From Limimaricola cinnabarinus LL-001 (GTDB lineage: Bacteria > Pseudomonadota > Alphaproteobacteria > Rhodobacterales > Rhodobacteraceae): DNA of 64,000 nucleotides. Shown in pieces: positions 19,506 through 27,814 of the stretch. Under the pieces are notes generated by a model. The model searched no databases. It was given only the letters and a program-made list of their open reading frames with translations, and had not been told where the DNA came from. How positions within the stretch are numbered: the stretch's first letter is position 1; every line of letters begins with the position of its first letter. A program made the translations under genes and the position numbers. Where the stretch lies: the NCBI RefSeq assembly GCF_000466965.1, contig NZ_BATB01000005.1:58600-122599 (forward strand), in the 5' to 3' direction.

Positions 19506-21188
19506 TCAGGTGTTGGCCGCGCGGTCCGGCGTGCCGGGCCGTGTTTCGGTCTGGGCATCGCCCGGTTTCGCCTTGTCGCTCTGCGATTTGGCAATCTGGA
19601 CGTCGCCCGGCTTTGCCTTGTCATTCTGCGGCTCGGCGGTCCTGGCGTCCCCGCCCTCGGGCGCTTCGGCCTTCGCGGCACCGGGCGTCGGCTTGGGGTC
19701 GTTGGTGCTGACCAGCGTCGGCTTCGCAGGCGCGGGCTTTGGGGCCTCGGCGGTCTTTGCTTCGGGTGCCGCGACATTGGCGCGAGCCGGCACAGCGCTT
19801 GGCTTCGGGTTTTCGGCCTTCGTGGTCGCTGCGGGCTTGGGCTTTGCGACGGATTTTGCAGCTGGCTTTGCCTTGGCCTCCTTGACGGGCTTGGCGGCGG
19901 CAGGTTTGGCCGGGCGCGGCTTGGGCGTTTCGACCTTGGCGGTCGGCTTGGCGGGGGCGTCGGAATTGTCGTCGATGAACTGAAGCACCAGCGGGCGGAT
20001 GTTGTTGCGCCAGCTCGACCCGGCGAAGATGCCGTAATGCCCGGCGCCGGGCTCCAGATGCGCGGCCTTCTTGTCGTCGGAAAGGCCGGTCAGGAGATCA
20101 AGCGCGGCGAGGCATTGGCCCGGGGCCGAAATGTCGTCCTTTTCGCCCTCGACGATCTTTACCGCCACCGATGTGATCTTGCCCAGGTCGAGCCTGCGGC
20201 CATCCACGCTGAACGCGTTGCGCGCGATATCGCGCGACTTGAAGACCCGGTCCACGGTCGAGAGGTAGAACTCAGCCGTCATGTCCATCACGGCGAGGTA
20301 TTCGTCGTAGAACTGGTTGTGCTTGTCGTGCTCGGACGCCTTACCATGAGCGGCGCGGAAGATCTGGTCGGTGAAGGCCTGCGCATGGGTCGAGGCGTTC
20401 ATCGCGATAAAGGAGGCAAGCTGCAGCAGCCCCGGATAGACCTCGCGGCCCACGCCCTTGTACTTGAAGCCCACGCGCTGAATCATCGAGTGTTCGAGCT
20501 GCCCCATGGTGACGCGGCTGCCGAAATCGGTCACGTCGGTGGCGGCGGCGTCGGGGTCCACCGGCCCGCCGATCAGGGTCAGCGAGCGCGGCTGCGCGGA
20601 CGGGTCGTCCTCGGCCAGCATCGCCGTGGCGGCGAGCGTCAGCGGCACCGGCTGGCACACGGCGATCACGTGCAAGTCGGGCCCGAGATGGCGCATGAAC
20701 TCGGCGACGTATTTGGTGTAATCCTCGACGTCGAACTTGCCCGCGCTGACGGGGATGTCTCGGGCGTTGTGCCAGTCGGTGATGTGCACGTCGCAATCGG
20801 GCAGAAGGCTGATCACCGTCTTGCGCAGCAGCGTGGCGTAATGGCCCGACATCGGTGCCACCAGGAGGACGCGCCGCCTCGGCGATTTTCTGCCGGGGAT
20901 GGTAAAGCGGATCAGGTCGCCGAAGGGCAGCTCCAGCAGCGTCTCGACGCGGACGATATGGTCCTTGCCATCGGGGCCGGAAACCGAAGGGATACCCCAG
21001 TCGGGCTTGGCCACCATGCGGGCGAAGCTGCGCTCGGTCACGTCGCCCCAGGCCCGCAGAATCTGCATCACCGGATTGGCGGTCATCGCCATGGCCGGAT
21101 GGTCTCCCATGGCCCGTGCAGTCGCACCCAACCACTGGTTGGTGTTGCGCACGCTTTCCATAAGGTCATAGGTGGGCATATACTTCAT
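19506..21188 (-). CDS. phaZ: Intracellular polyhydroxyalkanoate depolymerase with a Lys/Ala/Pro-rich tail
   Basis: Hydrolyses stored polyhydroxyalkanoate granules. The start at 21188 (MKYMPTYDLMESVRN) matches the family; 560 residues. Residues 1 to about 409 are the PhaZ domain, with the lipase-box-like cysteine C178 in VIAVCQPVPL, and probable Asp (around 351) and His384 (GAGHYGIF) completing the triad. Residues about 410-560 are an added low-complexity tail, rich in Ala, Lys and Pro (KPTAKVETPKPRPAKPAAAKP and similar), ending in near repeats of the type xDKAKPGDxQ. The tail resembles histone-H1-like PhaF/phasin tails. Divergent from phaC. Confidence 0.9.
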   Translation of the reverse strand: MKYMPTYDLMESVRNTNQWLGATARAMGDHPAMAMTANPVMQILRAWGDVTERSFARMVAKPDWGIPSVSGPDGKDHIVRVETLLELPFGDLIRFTIPGRKSPRRRVLLVAPMSGHYATLLRKTVISLLPDCDVHITDWHNARDIPVSAGKFDVEDYTKYVAEFMRHLGPDLHVIAVCQPVPLTLAATAMLAEDDPSAQPRSLTLIGGPVDPDAAATDVTDFGSRVTMGQLEHSMIQRVGFKYKGVGREVYPGLLQLASFIAMNASTHAQAFTDQIFRAAHGKASEHDKHNQFYDEYLAVMDMTAEFYLSTVDRVFKSRDIARNAFSVDGRRLDLGKITSVAVKIVEGEKDDISAPGQCLAALDLLTGLSDDKKAAHLEPGAGHYGIFAGSSWRNNIRPLVLQFIDDNSDAPAKPTAKVETPKPRPAKPAAAKPVKEAKAKPAAKSVAKPKPAATTKAENPKPSAVPARANVAAPEAKTAEAPKPAPAKPTLVSTNDPKPTPGAAKAEAPEGGDARTAEPQNDKAKPGDVQIAKSQSDKAKPGDAQTETRPGTPDRAANT

Positions 21189-21279
21189 AAGACTGCTCCA
21201 GGCAGGGGTCATTGGTCCACCGGGGCCAACCCCGCCTCGGCGGCACATGGGGCGCAGGCCCGTCCCGGCAGGCCGCATG

Positions 21280-21291
21280 CTGCAGCTGCAA
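21280..21291. promoter_or_regulatory. Probable PhaR site between phaZ and phaC
   Basis: CTGC-AGCT-GCAA matches the CTGC-N3/4-GCAG element bound by PhaR of Paracoccus/Rhodobacter at seven of eight positions. It lies 21 bases before the phaC start and about 90 before phaZ. Confidence 0.5.
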
Positions 21292-21311
21292 ACTAGGGCG
21301 TGGGGGGGCGT

Positions 21312-23144
21312 ATGACAACTGACCATCAGAACAGGGCTAACGACGAGAGCGTGAGCGGTGACGCTTTGGCCACGAAAGCCAAGGAACGGCTCGAGCAGAA
21401 TCTCGCCCGGATCGAGACACTGACGCAAAGGCTTGTGGGAGCTATGGGGCGGGGTCGCAAGGTGCCCAGCGCTTGCAGGGGCCCAAGCACGACCTCTACT
21501 TGAAGGCAGCCGGGACTTACTGGTCCGAAATGATGCGCGATCCCGCCAAGCTGATGGAGCATCAGCTCGGGTATTGGGGCAAGACGCTGCAGCATTACGT
21601 CGAAACCCAGCAGAAGATGGTACAGGGGGCCGCGACGCCCGCGCCCGGCGATGGGCCGAGCGACCGCCGCTTTGCCAACCCGCTGTGGAACACGCATCCG
21701 TGGTTCGCCTTCATCAAGCAGCAATACCTCACCAATGCCGAACGTGCGCACGGCGATCGATTCAATCGAGGGGTTGGAGCCGCGCGAAAAGAAGCGGCTC
21801 GACTACTTCGCCGGGCAGATCGTCGACATGTTCAGCCCGACCAACTTTCTCGCCACCAACCCTGACGCGCTGCAAAAGGCACTTGAGACCGATGGCCAGA
21901 GCCTGATCGACGGTCTGGAGAACCTCGTGCGCGATCTCGAGGCCAATGAGGGCAATCTCGTGGTGACGCTGGCCGACGGCGACGCCTTTCGCGTGGGCGA
22001 GAACCTCGCCACCACACCGGGCGAGGTGGTGTTTCGCAACCATCTGTTCGAGCTGATCCAGTATTCGCCTACCACCGATGACGTGCGCGAGACGCCGATC
22101 GTGCTGTTCCCACCATGGATCAACAAGTTCTACATTCTGGATCTCAAGCCGCAGAACAGCCTGATCCGCCACGTGGTCGATCAGGGCTACACCCTCTTCG
22201 TGGTGAGCTGGATCAATCCCGATCCGAGCTATGCCGAAATCGGCATGACCGACTATGTCGAGGACGGCTATGTTCAGGCGATCGAGGTGGTCAAGGAAAT
22301 CTGCGGCGTCAAGAAGGTCAACGCCGTCGGCTACTGCATCGCGGGCACGACGCTGGGGCTTGCGCTGTCGGTGCTCAAGGCGCGCAAGGACAAGTCGGTC
22401 AACTCGGCCACCTTCTTCACCACGCTCACCGACTTTTCCGATCAAGGGGAGGTCGGCGTCTTTCTCGATGATGACTTCGTTGACGGGATCGAGGCCGAAG
22501 CGCGCGAGGCGGGCGTGCTCGACAAGTTCTACATGTCGCGGACCTTCTCCTTCCTGCGCGCGCGTGACCTGATCTATCAGCCCGCGATCCGCAGCTACAT
22601 GATGGGCGAGGCGCCCCCCGCCTTCGACCTGCTCTACTGGAACGGCGACGGCACCAACCTTCCCGCGCGCATGGCGGTCGAATACCTGCGCGGGCTGTGT
22701 CAGCAGGACCGCTTCGCCACCACCGGCTTTACCGTCGCGGGACACGAGGCGAAGATTTCCGACGTGACGGTGCCGGTCTTTGCCGTGGGGTGCGAGAGCG
22801 ACCATATCGCAGCGTGGGATTCGAGCTGGCGCGGCGTGCAGAAGATGGGGTCGAAGGACAAGACCTTCGTGCTTTCGGGATCGGGCCACATCGCGGGGAT
22901 CGTCAACCCGCCCGCCAAGAAGAAATACGGCTACTGGACCAACGCCGCACCCGCCGAGAATGCGCAGGCCTGGAGAGAGGCCGCGACCCGGCACGAAGGC
23001 TCGTGGTGGCCGGCCTGGATCGAGTGGCTGGAGCCGCGTTCGGGCGAGCTTGTGCCTGCACGCCAGCCCGGCTCCAAGGTGCATCCTGCGCTGGGTCCGG
23101 CGCCTGGGCGATACGTGACGGGGGGGCGCCTCGCAGCCGAATAG
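21312..23144 (+). CDS. phaC: Class I poly(3-hydroxyalkanoate) synthase, frameshifted in this sequence
   Basis: Polymerises (R)-3-hydroxyacyl-CoA at the granule surface. Three frames make up the gene: 21312 to about 21465, then to about 21757, then to 23144. Adding one base near 21465 (GC-TTGCAG, giving SALQGPKHDLYLKAAGTYW) and dropping one near 21757 joins them into about 610 residues. The synthase signature with the catalytic cysteine is VGYCIAGTTLG; the catalytic aspartate and histidine lie in GCESDHIA and SGSGHIAG. Followed by phasin and regulator genes in the same direction. Confidence 0.9.
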
Positions 23145-23174
23145 GCCGATGCTTGCCCCTAGGGAATTTTTTTG

Positions 23175-23185
23175 CTGCACCGCAG
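23175..23185. promoter_or_regulatory. PhaR-binding site 1 upstream of phaP
   Basis: CTGC-ACC-GCAG is a perfect match to the CTGC-N3/4-GCAG element. It lies about 100 bases before phaP, in an A/T-rich promoter stretch. Confidence 0.72.
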
Positions 23186-23202
23186 AAAAACATCTTGAAT
23201 TG

Positions 23203-23213
23203 CTGCGGTGCAG
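23203..23213. promoter_or_regulatory. PhaR-binding site 2 upstream of phaP
   Basis: CTGC-GGT-GCAG, a second perfect match. Its 11 bases are the exact reverse complement of site 1, and the match extends to 13 bases, so the pair forms an inverted repeat with site starts 28 bases apart. This suits two PhaR units bound near the phaP promoter. Confidence 0.72.
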
Positions 23214-23287
23214 CATTCATATTCGGTCTACGAGTTCACAAGCGGAGCCACCGAGCTGCCGCACCTGCGACCAGAAAGGGACCTCCA

Positions 23288-23752
23288 ATGGCCAATACTC
23301 AAGATTTCACTTCGATCTTCAAGGACATGATGGGTTCGTTCCCCGTCGACACCAAGAACATGGAAGAGACCTTCCGCAACCAGACCGCTCTCGCCGAGAA
23401 GCTGTCGGCTGCCAACCTCGAAGCCGCTCAGAAGTCGACCGAGCTGTCGGCCAAATGGGCTCAGGACACGCTTGCCAAGTTCGGCGAAGTGACCCGCGCC
23501 AAGTCCGAGCCCGCCGACTATGCCAAGTCGATGAGCGATTTCGCCTCGGCCTCGGCCGAAGCTGCCTCCGAGCACATGGCCGCCTTCGCCGAGATCGCCA
23601 AGAAGCTGCAGACCGAGACCCTCGAACTGATGCTTTCGGCTGGCAAGGACATGAGCGATGACATGACCAACGCCGCCAAGAAGGCCGGTGCCGACGCACA
23701 GGCCGCGACCCGCAAGGCGACCGCGCAGGCCGGTCAGACCGCGTCGAAGTAA
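23288..23752 (+). CDS. phaP: Phasin
   Basis: Granule-coat protein that limits granule size and coalescence. 154 residues, almost entirely amphipathic helix: MANTQDFTSIFKDMMGSFPVDTKNMEETFRNQ, then long Ala/Glu/Lys-rich heptads and a basic Ala/Lys-rich end (AAKKAGADAQAATRKATAQAGQTASK). The start has a good site (AGGGACCTCC region) and follows two perfect PhaR elements, so repression by PhaR when no polymer is present is expected. A strong terminator follows. The frame is open upstream, overlapping the phaC end, but that part is not coding. Confidence 0.93.
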   Translation: MANTQDFTSIFKDMMGSFPVDTKNMEETFRNQTALAEKLSAANLEAAQKSTELSAKWAQDTLAKFGEVTRAKSEPADYAKSMSDFASASAEAASEHMAAFAEIAKKLQTETLELMLSAGKDMSDDMTNAAKKAGADAQAATRKATAQAGQTASK

Positions 23753-23783
23753 GCCGCACTGCGGCGATTCTCCCGCGCCGTAT

Positions 23784-23818
23784 GGGCGGGCTGCCACGCG
23801 CAGCCCGCCCTTTCTTTT
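23784..23818 (+). terminator. Intrinsic terminator after phaP
   Basis: GGGCGGGCTG pairs with CAGCCCGCCC (10 base pairs, 7-base loop), followed by TTTCTTTT. Confidence 0.9.
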
Positions 23819-23841
23819 GGGAAACATCACCCTAGGCTTTG

Positions 23842-23851
23842 CTGCAGCGCA
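23842..23851. promoter_or_regulatory. Probable PhaR site upstream of phaR
   Basis: CTGC-AGC-GCAt matches seven of eight conserved positions of the PhaR element, about 30 bases before the phaR start. This suggests autorepression. Confidence 0.5.
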
Positions 23852-23872
23852 TCATGCCTTGGGGGGACCGAG

Positions 23873-24412
23873 ATGGCCGAGACCGCGAAACCGCTTCTGA
23901 TCAAGCGCTATGCCAGCCGCAGGCTCTACAACACCGAGACCAGCGACTATGTCACGCTCGAGGATATCGCGGGCTTCATCCGCGCCGGCCGCGAGGTCCA
24001 GATCGTCGATCTGAAATCGGGCGACGACCTGACGCGGCAGTATCTGCTGCAGATCATCGCCGAGCACGAGAGTCGGGGCGAAAGCGTGCTGCCGGTCGAT
24101 GTGCTCACCGATCTCGTGCGCAGCTACACCAGTCAGGCAAGCTCCGTCGTGCCGCAGTTCCTCGCCGCCTCCTTCGAGATGCTGCGCGACGGGCAGTCGA
24201 AGATGATGGAGAACATGACCAAGGTCTCGCCGATGGGGCAGATGCCCGGCTTCGACGCGATGCGCGCGCAGCAACAGGCCTTCTTCAAGGCGATGACCGG
24301 CGGCGTCATGGGCTCGACCGGCCCTGGGCAGGACGGCAACGGCGACAATCTCGAGGACATCAAGAAGCAACTCGCCGAGCTTCAATCCAAACTGGCTCGC
24401 ATGAGCAAGTGA
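23873..24412 (+). CDS. phaR: Polyhydroxyalkanoate synthesis repressor PhaR
   Basis: Transcription regulator that senses polymer: free PhaR represses phasin (and often its own) genes and is released by binding to granules. 179 residues. The N-terminal DNA/PHA-binding block is textbook: LLIKRYASRRLYNTETSDYVTLEDIAGFIRAGREVQIVDLKSGDDLTRQYLLQII. A Met/Gln-rich middle and a helical end (LEDIKKQLAELQSKLARM) follow. Matching DNA elements are present before phaP and, less perfectly, before phaR and phaC. Confidence 0.95.
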   Translation: MAETAKPLLIKRYASRRLYNTETSDYVTLEDIAGFIRAGREVQIVDLKSGDDLTRQYLLQIIAEHESRGESVLPVDVLTDLVRSYTSQASSVVPQFLAASFEMLRDGQSKMMENMTKVSPMGQMPGFDAMRAQQQAFFKAMTGGVMGSTGPGQDGNGDNLEDIKKQLAELQSKLARMSK

Positions 24413-24508
24413 CCCGCTCCCCGAGATGACCGGGGCAGGGACCGCCCGCCGCTTGTTTCCGTAGGGATGAACCGGCGGGCCGAACCTTGTGTCCGGCCCG
24501 CTTGACCG

Positions 24509-25879
24509 TCAGGCGACCTCGGCAAAGACCTTGTCGAGCGCCGTTTCCAGCTTGGTGAACATCTCGTCCATCTGGGCCTCGGTGAGGATGAAGGGCGGGC
24601 AGAGCACGATGGACTGGCCCAGCGGGCGACAGATCAGCCCCTGGTCGGTGCAGGCGTTGGCGATCCGCTCGCTGACCGACAGGTGCCCCGCGAACGGCGT
24701 CTTCGTCGCCTTGTCGGCCACTGCCTCGAGCGCCCCCATGAAGCCCTTGCCGCGCCACTCGCCGATATGCGGATGCTGCGCGAGCCGCGCCATGCCCGCC
24801 TCGAAGCGCGGCGTCAGGCGTCTCACGTTATCGGCCAACCCTTCGTTCATCACCACGTCGATCGCCTTGAGCGCGATGGCGCAGCCGACCGGGTGGCCCG
24901 AGGCGGTAAAACCGTGCGGAAACTCCTCGATTTTCTCGGCCGCGCGCTGCATCCGATCGGCCAGCGCCTCGCCGAGGATTACGGCCCCCATGGGAAAGAA
25001 GCCCGCAGTGAGGTTCTTCGATGAGATGATCGCGTCCGGCACGAAATCGTAGGTCTCGCAGCCCCATGTATTGCCGGTGCGCCCAAAGCCGGTAATCACC
25101 TCGTCCGAGATGAGCGGAATGCCATGGCGGCGCAGGATCGGCGCGATTGCTTGGAAATATCCTTCGCTGGGCGGGATCACACCGCCGGCACCCATCACCG
25201 GTTCGGCGAAGAAGCCCGCGATGGTGTCGGCCCCCTCGCGCGCGATGGTCGCCTCTAACTCGTCGGCCATGCGCTGGGTGAACTGCGCCTCGCTCTCGCC
25301 CTCTTGGCCAAAGCGCCAATAATGCGGGCAGGACAGATGGACGAAGCCGTCGAGCGGTAGGCCGAAGACGGCGTTGTAGGGCTTGCCGGTCATTGAGGCG
25401 GAGACGGCGGTGACGCCGTGATAGGCGTTGACGCGGGTAAGGATCTTGCGGCGCTGCGGCTGCCCCTCCGAGGCCCAGAGGAACCACAGCATCTTGACCA
25501 TGCTGTCATTCGCTTCGGAGCCTGAATTGGTATAGAACACCTTGGCATTGTCGAAGGGTGAAACCTCGGCGAGCTTTTCCGACAGCATCACCGTCTGGTC
25601 CGACATCCGGCCGAAAAAGGCGTGGTAGCCCGGAAACCGTGCGTATTGCGCTTGGGCCGCGGCGATCATGCCGGGGTGGTCGAAGCCCGCGACCATGTTC
25701 CAAAGGCCGGAATTGGCGTCGAGATAGCGCCGCCCCTCGGTGTCGACGATATAGGGTCCCTCGCCATGAGTGACGACGATCGTGCCGCGTTCGGCCACCG
25801 TCGGCAGGTCGGTGAAACCGTAAAAGGAATGGGCGGCGGCGCGGGCATCCCAGCTATTGGGGCTGTCGTTGGTCATCAT
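24509..25879 (-). CDS. Class III (omega) aminotransferase
   Basis: PLP-dependent transaminase, 456 residues, of the beta-alanine/taurine/polyamine-pyruvate type. Markers: FYTNSGSEANDSMVKMLW, SDEVITGFGRTGNTWGCE, the PLP lysine in IISSKNLTAGFFPMGA, and FTASGHPVGCA. The amino donor cannot be predicted reliably; taurine, beta-alanine and putrescine-type donors are common in close relatives. The first ATG (25879) or the next one (25876) may be used. No partner dehydrogenase is adjacent. Confidence 0.85.
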   Translation of the reverse strand: MMTNDSPNSWDARAAAHSFYGFTDLPTVAERGTIVVTHGEGPYIVDTEGRRYLDANSGLWNMVAGFDHPGMIAAAQAQYARFPGYHAFFGRMSDQTVMLSEKLAEVSPFDNAKVFYTNSGSEANDSMVKMLWFLWASEGQPQRRKILTRVNAYHGVTAVSASMTGKPYNAVFGLPLDGFVHLSCPHYWRFGQEGESEAQFTQRMADELEATIAREGADTIAGFFAEPVMGAGGVIPPSEGYFQAIAPILRRHGIPLISDEVITGFGRTGNTWGCETYDFVPDAIISSKNLTAGFFPMGAVILGEALADRMQRAAEKIEEFPHGFTASGHPVGCAIALKAIDVVMNEGLADNVRRLTPRFEAGMARLAQHPHIGEWRGKGFMGALEAVADKATKTPFAGHLSVSERIANACTDQGLICRPLGQSIVLCPPFILTEAQMDEMFTKLETALDKVFAEVA

Positions 25880-25970
25880 GGTCTCCTGCGGGTTGGCGCG
25901 AGCCTAGTCGGCGCTCCGTGCCGCCGCAATCGCGGCCTTGGCACGACGCGAGGGCAGGTCTTTGGCCACG

Positions 25971-25997
25971 AAAAAGGGCCGGTGTGTCCACCGGCCC
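25971..25997 (-). terminator. Intrinsic terminator of the Bax-inhibitor-1 gene
   Basis: On the minus strand GGGCCGGTG pairs with CACCGGCCC across a 4-base loop, followed by TTTTT. It lies 25 bases beyond the stop of the upstream gene. Confidence 0.9.
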
Positions 25998-26022
25998 CAA
26001 GGTCGCATCTTGTTGGTGCCGC

Positions 26023-26799
26023 TTATTCGCGATTGCCGAAGATCTGCAGCAGGAACATGAACATGTTGATGAAGTCGAGATAGAGTTGCAGCGCGCCCAT
26101 GATGGCGGCCTTGCCCAGCCACTCGCTGTCACCGTGGGCCGCGTGGCTCACGTAGATGTTCTTGATGTTCTGAGTGTCATAGGCCGTAAGGCCGGCGAAG
26201 ATCAGAACGCCCAGCACCGAGATCGCGAAGGCCACCGCCGAGGAGGCGAGGAAGATGTTCACGATCGAAGCGACGATCAGGCCAATCACGCCCATGATCA
26301 GGAAGGTGCCGAAGCCCGACAGGTCCTTCTTGGTGGTGTAGCCGTAAAGCGACAGGCCCGCGAAGGCGATGGCGGTGATCAAGAACACCTGAATGATCGA
26401 CGCGCCGGTGAAGACGAGGAAGATCGAGCTGAGCGACAGCCCCATCACCGCCGCGAAGGCATAGAACACGACCTGCGCGGTCGCGGCGGACATGCGGTTC
26501 ATGCCGGCCGAGAAGCCGAAGACGAACAGGAGAGGCGCGAACATGATCAGCCAGCGCAGCGGCGAGGTGTAGATCGCCGCGCCGAAGCTGGTGAGATATT
26601 TGCCGGTGCCGATCTGCGCCGCGGCCATGCCGGGATCGGTCGTCACCGCGAGACCCGAAATGGCCCAAGCCGCGGCGGCGGTGATCAGCATGCCCACGGA
26701 CATCGTGCCGTAGACCTTGTTCATGTGGGCGCGGAGCCCCTCGTCGATCCGTGCGGACCGGGCCCCGGCCGTCGCGTGGATCGTATTGTAATCAGCCAT
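26023..26799 (-). CDS. Bax inhibitor-1/YccA family membrane protein
   Basis: 258 residues with seven hydrophobic segments and the family C-terminal end (LGALQLYLDFINMFMFLLQIFG with preceding YDTQNIKN). Members are inner membrane proteins of the LifeGuard/TMBIM fold, several of which conduct or leak Ca2+; YccA relatives interact with the FtsH protease. The conserved aspartate near the end (AYDTQNIK and LYLDFINMF) is present. Specific role unknown here. Monocistronic: own terminator downstream and a 529-base gap upstream. Confidence 0.9.
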   Translation of the reverse strand: MADYNTIHATAGARSARIDEGLRAHMNKVYGTMSVGMLITAAAAWAISGLAVTTDPGMAAAQIGTGKYLTSFGAAIYTSPLRWLIMFAPLLFVFGFSAGMNRMSAATAQVVFYAFAAVMGLSLSSIFLVFTGASIIQVFLITAIAFAGLSLYGYTTKKDLSGFGTFLIMGVIGLIVASIVNIFLASSAVAFAISVLGVLIFAGLTAYDTQNIKNIYVSHAAHGDSEWLGKAAIMGALQLYLDFINMFMFLLQIFGNRE

Positions 26800-26868
26800 C
26801 GAGACCTCCGTTGGAATACAACTCTTGCTCTCGATATTGGCGATCAGGGCCGATTATTCAAGATCGCG

Positions 26869-26901
26869 GAGCCTTGCCGAGACAGAGTTTCGGCAAGGCT
26901 C
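26869..26901. repeat. Perfect inverted repeat (12-bp arms)
   Basis: GAGCCTTGCCGA and TCGGCAAGGCTC separated by 9 bases. No T run follows on either strand, so it is probably not a standard terminator. It lies about 70 bases upstream of the Bax-inhibitor start and could be a 5' leader hairpin or a protein site. Confidence 0.6.
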
Positions 26902-27217
26902 TCATCCGGTTGCAGCGAAGCCTCATCGCTCAGGGCGGCAGGCGGCGGCGATCGGCGGTCCGATCTCCGCCATATCCCGCAAAAGCGGTCGCTTTGGGGA
27001 GGGCGAAGGCGAGGCTGCGGTTGACAATCACCGAGGTCGACCCATGTCCGTTTGGGAAACAACAGGCGTGCCGTGCGCGACGCGGTGGCAAGCCTGTGTG
27101 ATCCGTCTTTGGAAACATCAGTTTGCGGCGTTTTCCTGTCCTTCCGGACAGGTTCCGGTGATCCAATGCCCCGATTCATGACCAAAAAGCAATGATGACC
27201 GATGCAACCGATGCGTG

Positions 27218-27235
27218 TCTATATGGGTATATAGA
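27218..27235. promoter_or_regulatory. Inverted repeat, possible operator of the XRE gene
   Basis: TCTATAT-GGGT-ATATAGA, perfect 7-base arms in an A/T-rich patch about 95 bases upstream of the XRE start. Likely promoter-proximal; binding by the XRE protein is a guess. Confidence 0.4.
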
Positions 27236-27328
27236 TGGGCATGGTGTCCGCGAAGCATTTCACGCGCAAGGCGATGTCCACTGGGTTGTCGCCGATATTC
27301 GCAAAAGCAAGAGCAAAAGGGACGAGAC

Positions 27329-27697
27329 ATGAAGCATCCGGTAGACGTTCATGTCGGGAAGCGCATCCGTCATAGACGATGGATGAACGGCACGACACAG
27401 CAGCAGCTGGCCGAAAAGGTCGGCATCAAGTTCCAACAGATCCAGAAGTACGAAACCGGCATGAACCGTGTCTCGGCCTCGCGGCTGTGGGACATCGCGC
27501 ATGCGCTCGGCGTGCCCGTCTCCTTCTTCTTCGAAGGCATGGACACCGCCGAACCCGAGGCGCGGCCCGGCGACATGCCGGGCGACGTGATGGCCGATCG
27601 CGAGGCGCTGGAGCTTCTGCGTTCCTACTACGCGATCCCGGAACAACAGCGCCGCCGCCTGTTCGATCTGGCCCGGGTGCTGAGCGACGCCGCTTGA
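27329..27697 (+). CDS. XRE-family transcriptional regulator
   Basis: 122 residues. Helix-turn-helix region GKRIRHRRWMNGTTQQQLAEKVGIKFQQIQKYETGMNRVSASRLWDIAHALGVPVSFFFEG is a classic Cro/CI domain, with recognition helix at QQIQKYETG. The C-terminal part (ADREALELLRSYYAIPEQQRRRLFDLARVLS) is a helical oligomerisation tail common in alphaproteobacterial members. The ATG at 27329 follows a GGGACGAG site and begins MKHPVDVHVGKRIRHRR, the usual N-terminus. Target genes are not apparent. Confidence 0.85.
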   Translation: MKHPVDVHVGKRIRHRRWMNGTTQQQLAEKVGIKFQQIQKYETGMNRVSASRLWDIAHALGVPVSFFFEGMDTAEPEARPGDMPGDVMADREALELLRSYYAIPEQQRRRLFDLARVLSDAA

Positions 27698-27727
27698 AAG
27701 ACTTGGCCTGAATGAGCCCGGTCGCGG

Positions 27728-27755
27728 CGGTGCCCCCGGCTTGACCGGGGCACCG
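27728..27755. terminator. Inverted repeat after the XRE gene (weak terminator)
   Basis: CGGTGCCCC pairs with GGGGCACCG (9 base pairs, 10-base loop) 30 bases after the XRE stop. No T run, so termination would be partial at best. Confidence 0.4.
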
Positions 27756-27814
27756 TCCGCGCGTTACCGCCCGTGTCGGGGCGGGGCTGTCCGTCCGATC
27801 TGGATGGGCTTTTC

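Larger units (their letters stand above)
26800..27328. other. Intergenic region between divergent Bax-inhibitor and XRE genes
   Basis: About 530 bases without a supported gene; a 113-codon open frame on the minus strand (26844-27185) has no recognisable features. It holds a perfect 12-base-pair inverted repeat (26869-26901), a TTGACA hexamer near 27020 without a clear -10 partner, and a 7-base-pair inverted repeat (27218-27235) close to the XRE gene. It must contain the promoters of both neighbours. Confidence 0.5.

Noticed and set aside
18291..21296. A 1001-residue fusion protein after the aminotransferase
   Set aside because: The extension is antisense to phaZ; restoring one C at about 19449 ends the aminotransferase normally at 19501.
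26844..27185. A 113-residue protein on the minus strand upstream of the Bax-inhibitor gene
   Set aside because: No recognisable family, poor start context, and Arg/Pro/Ser-rich composition typical of chance frames.
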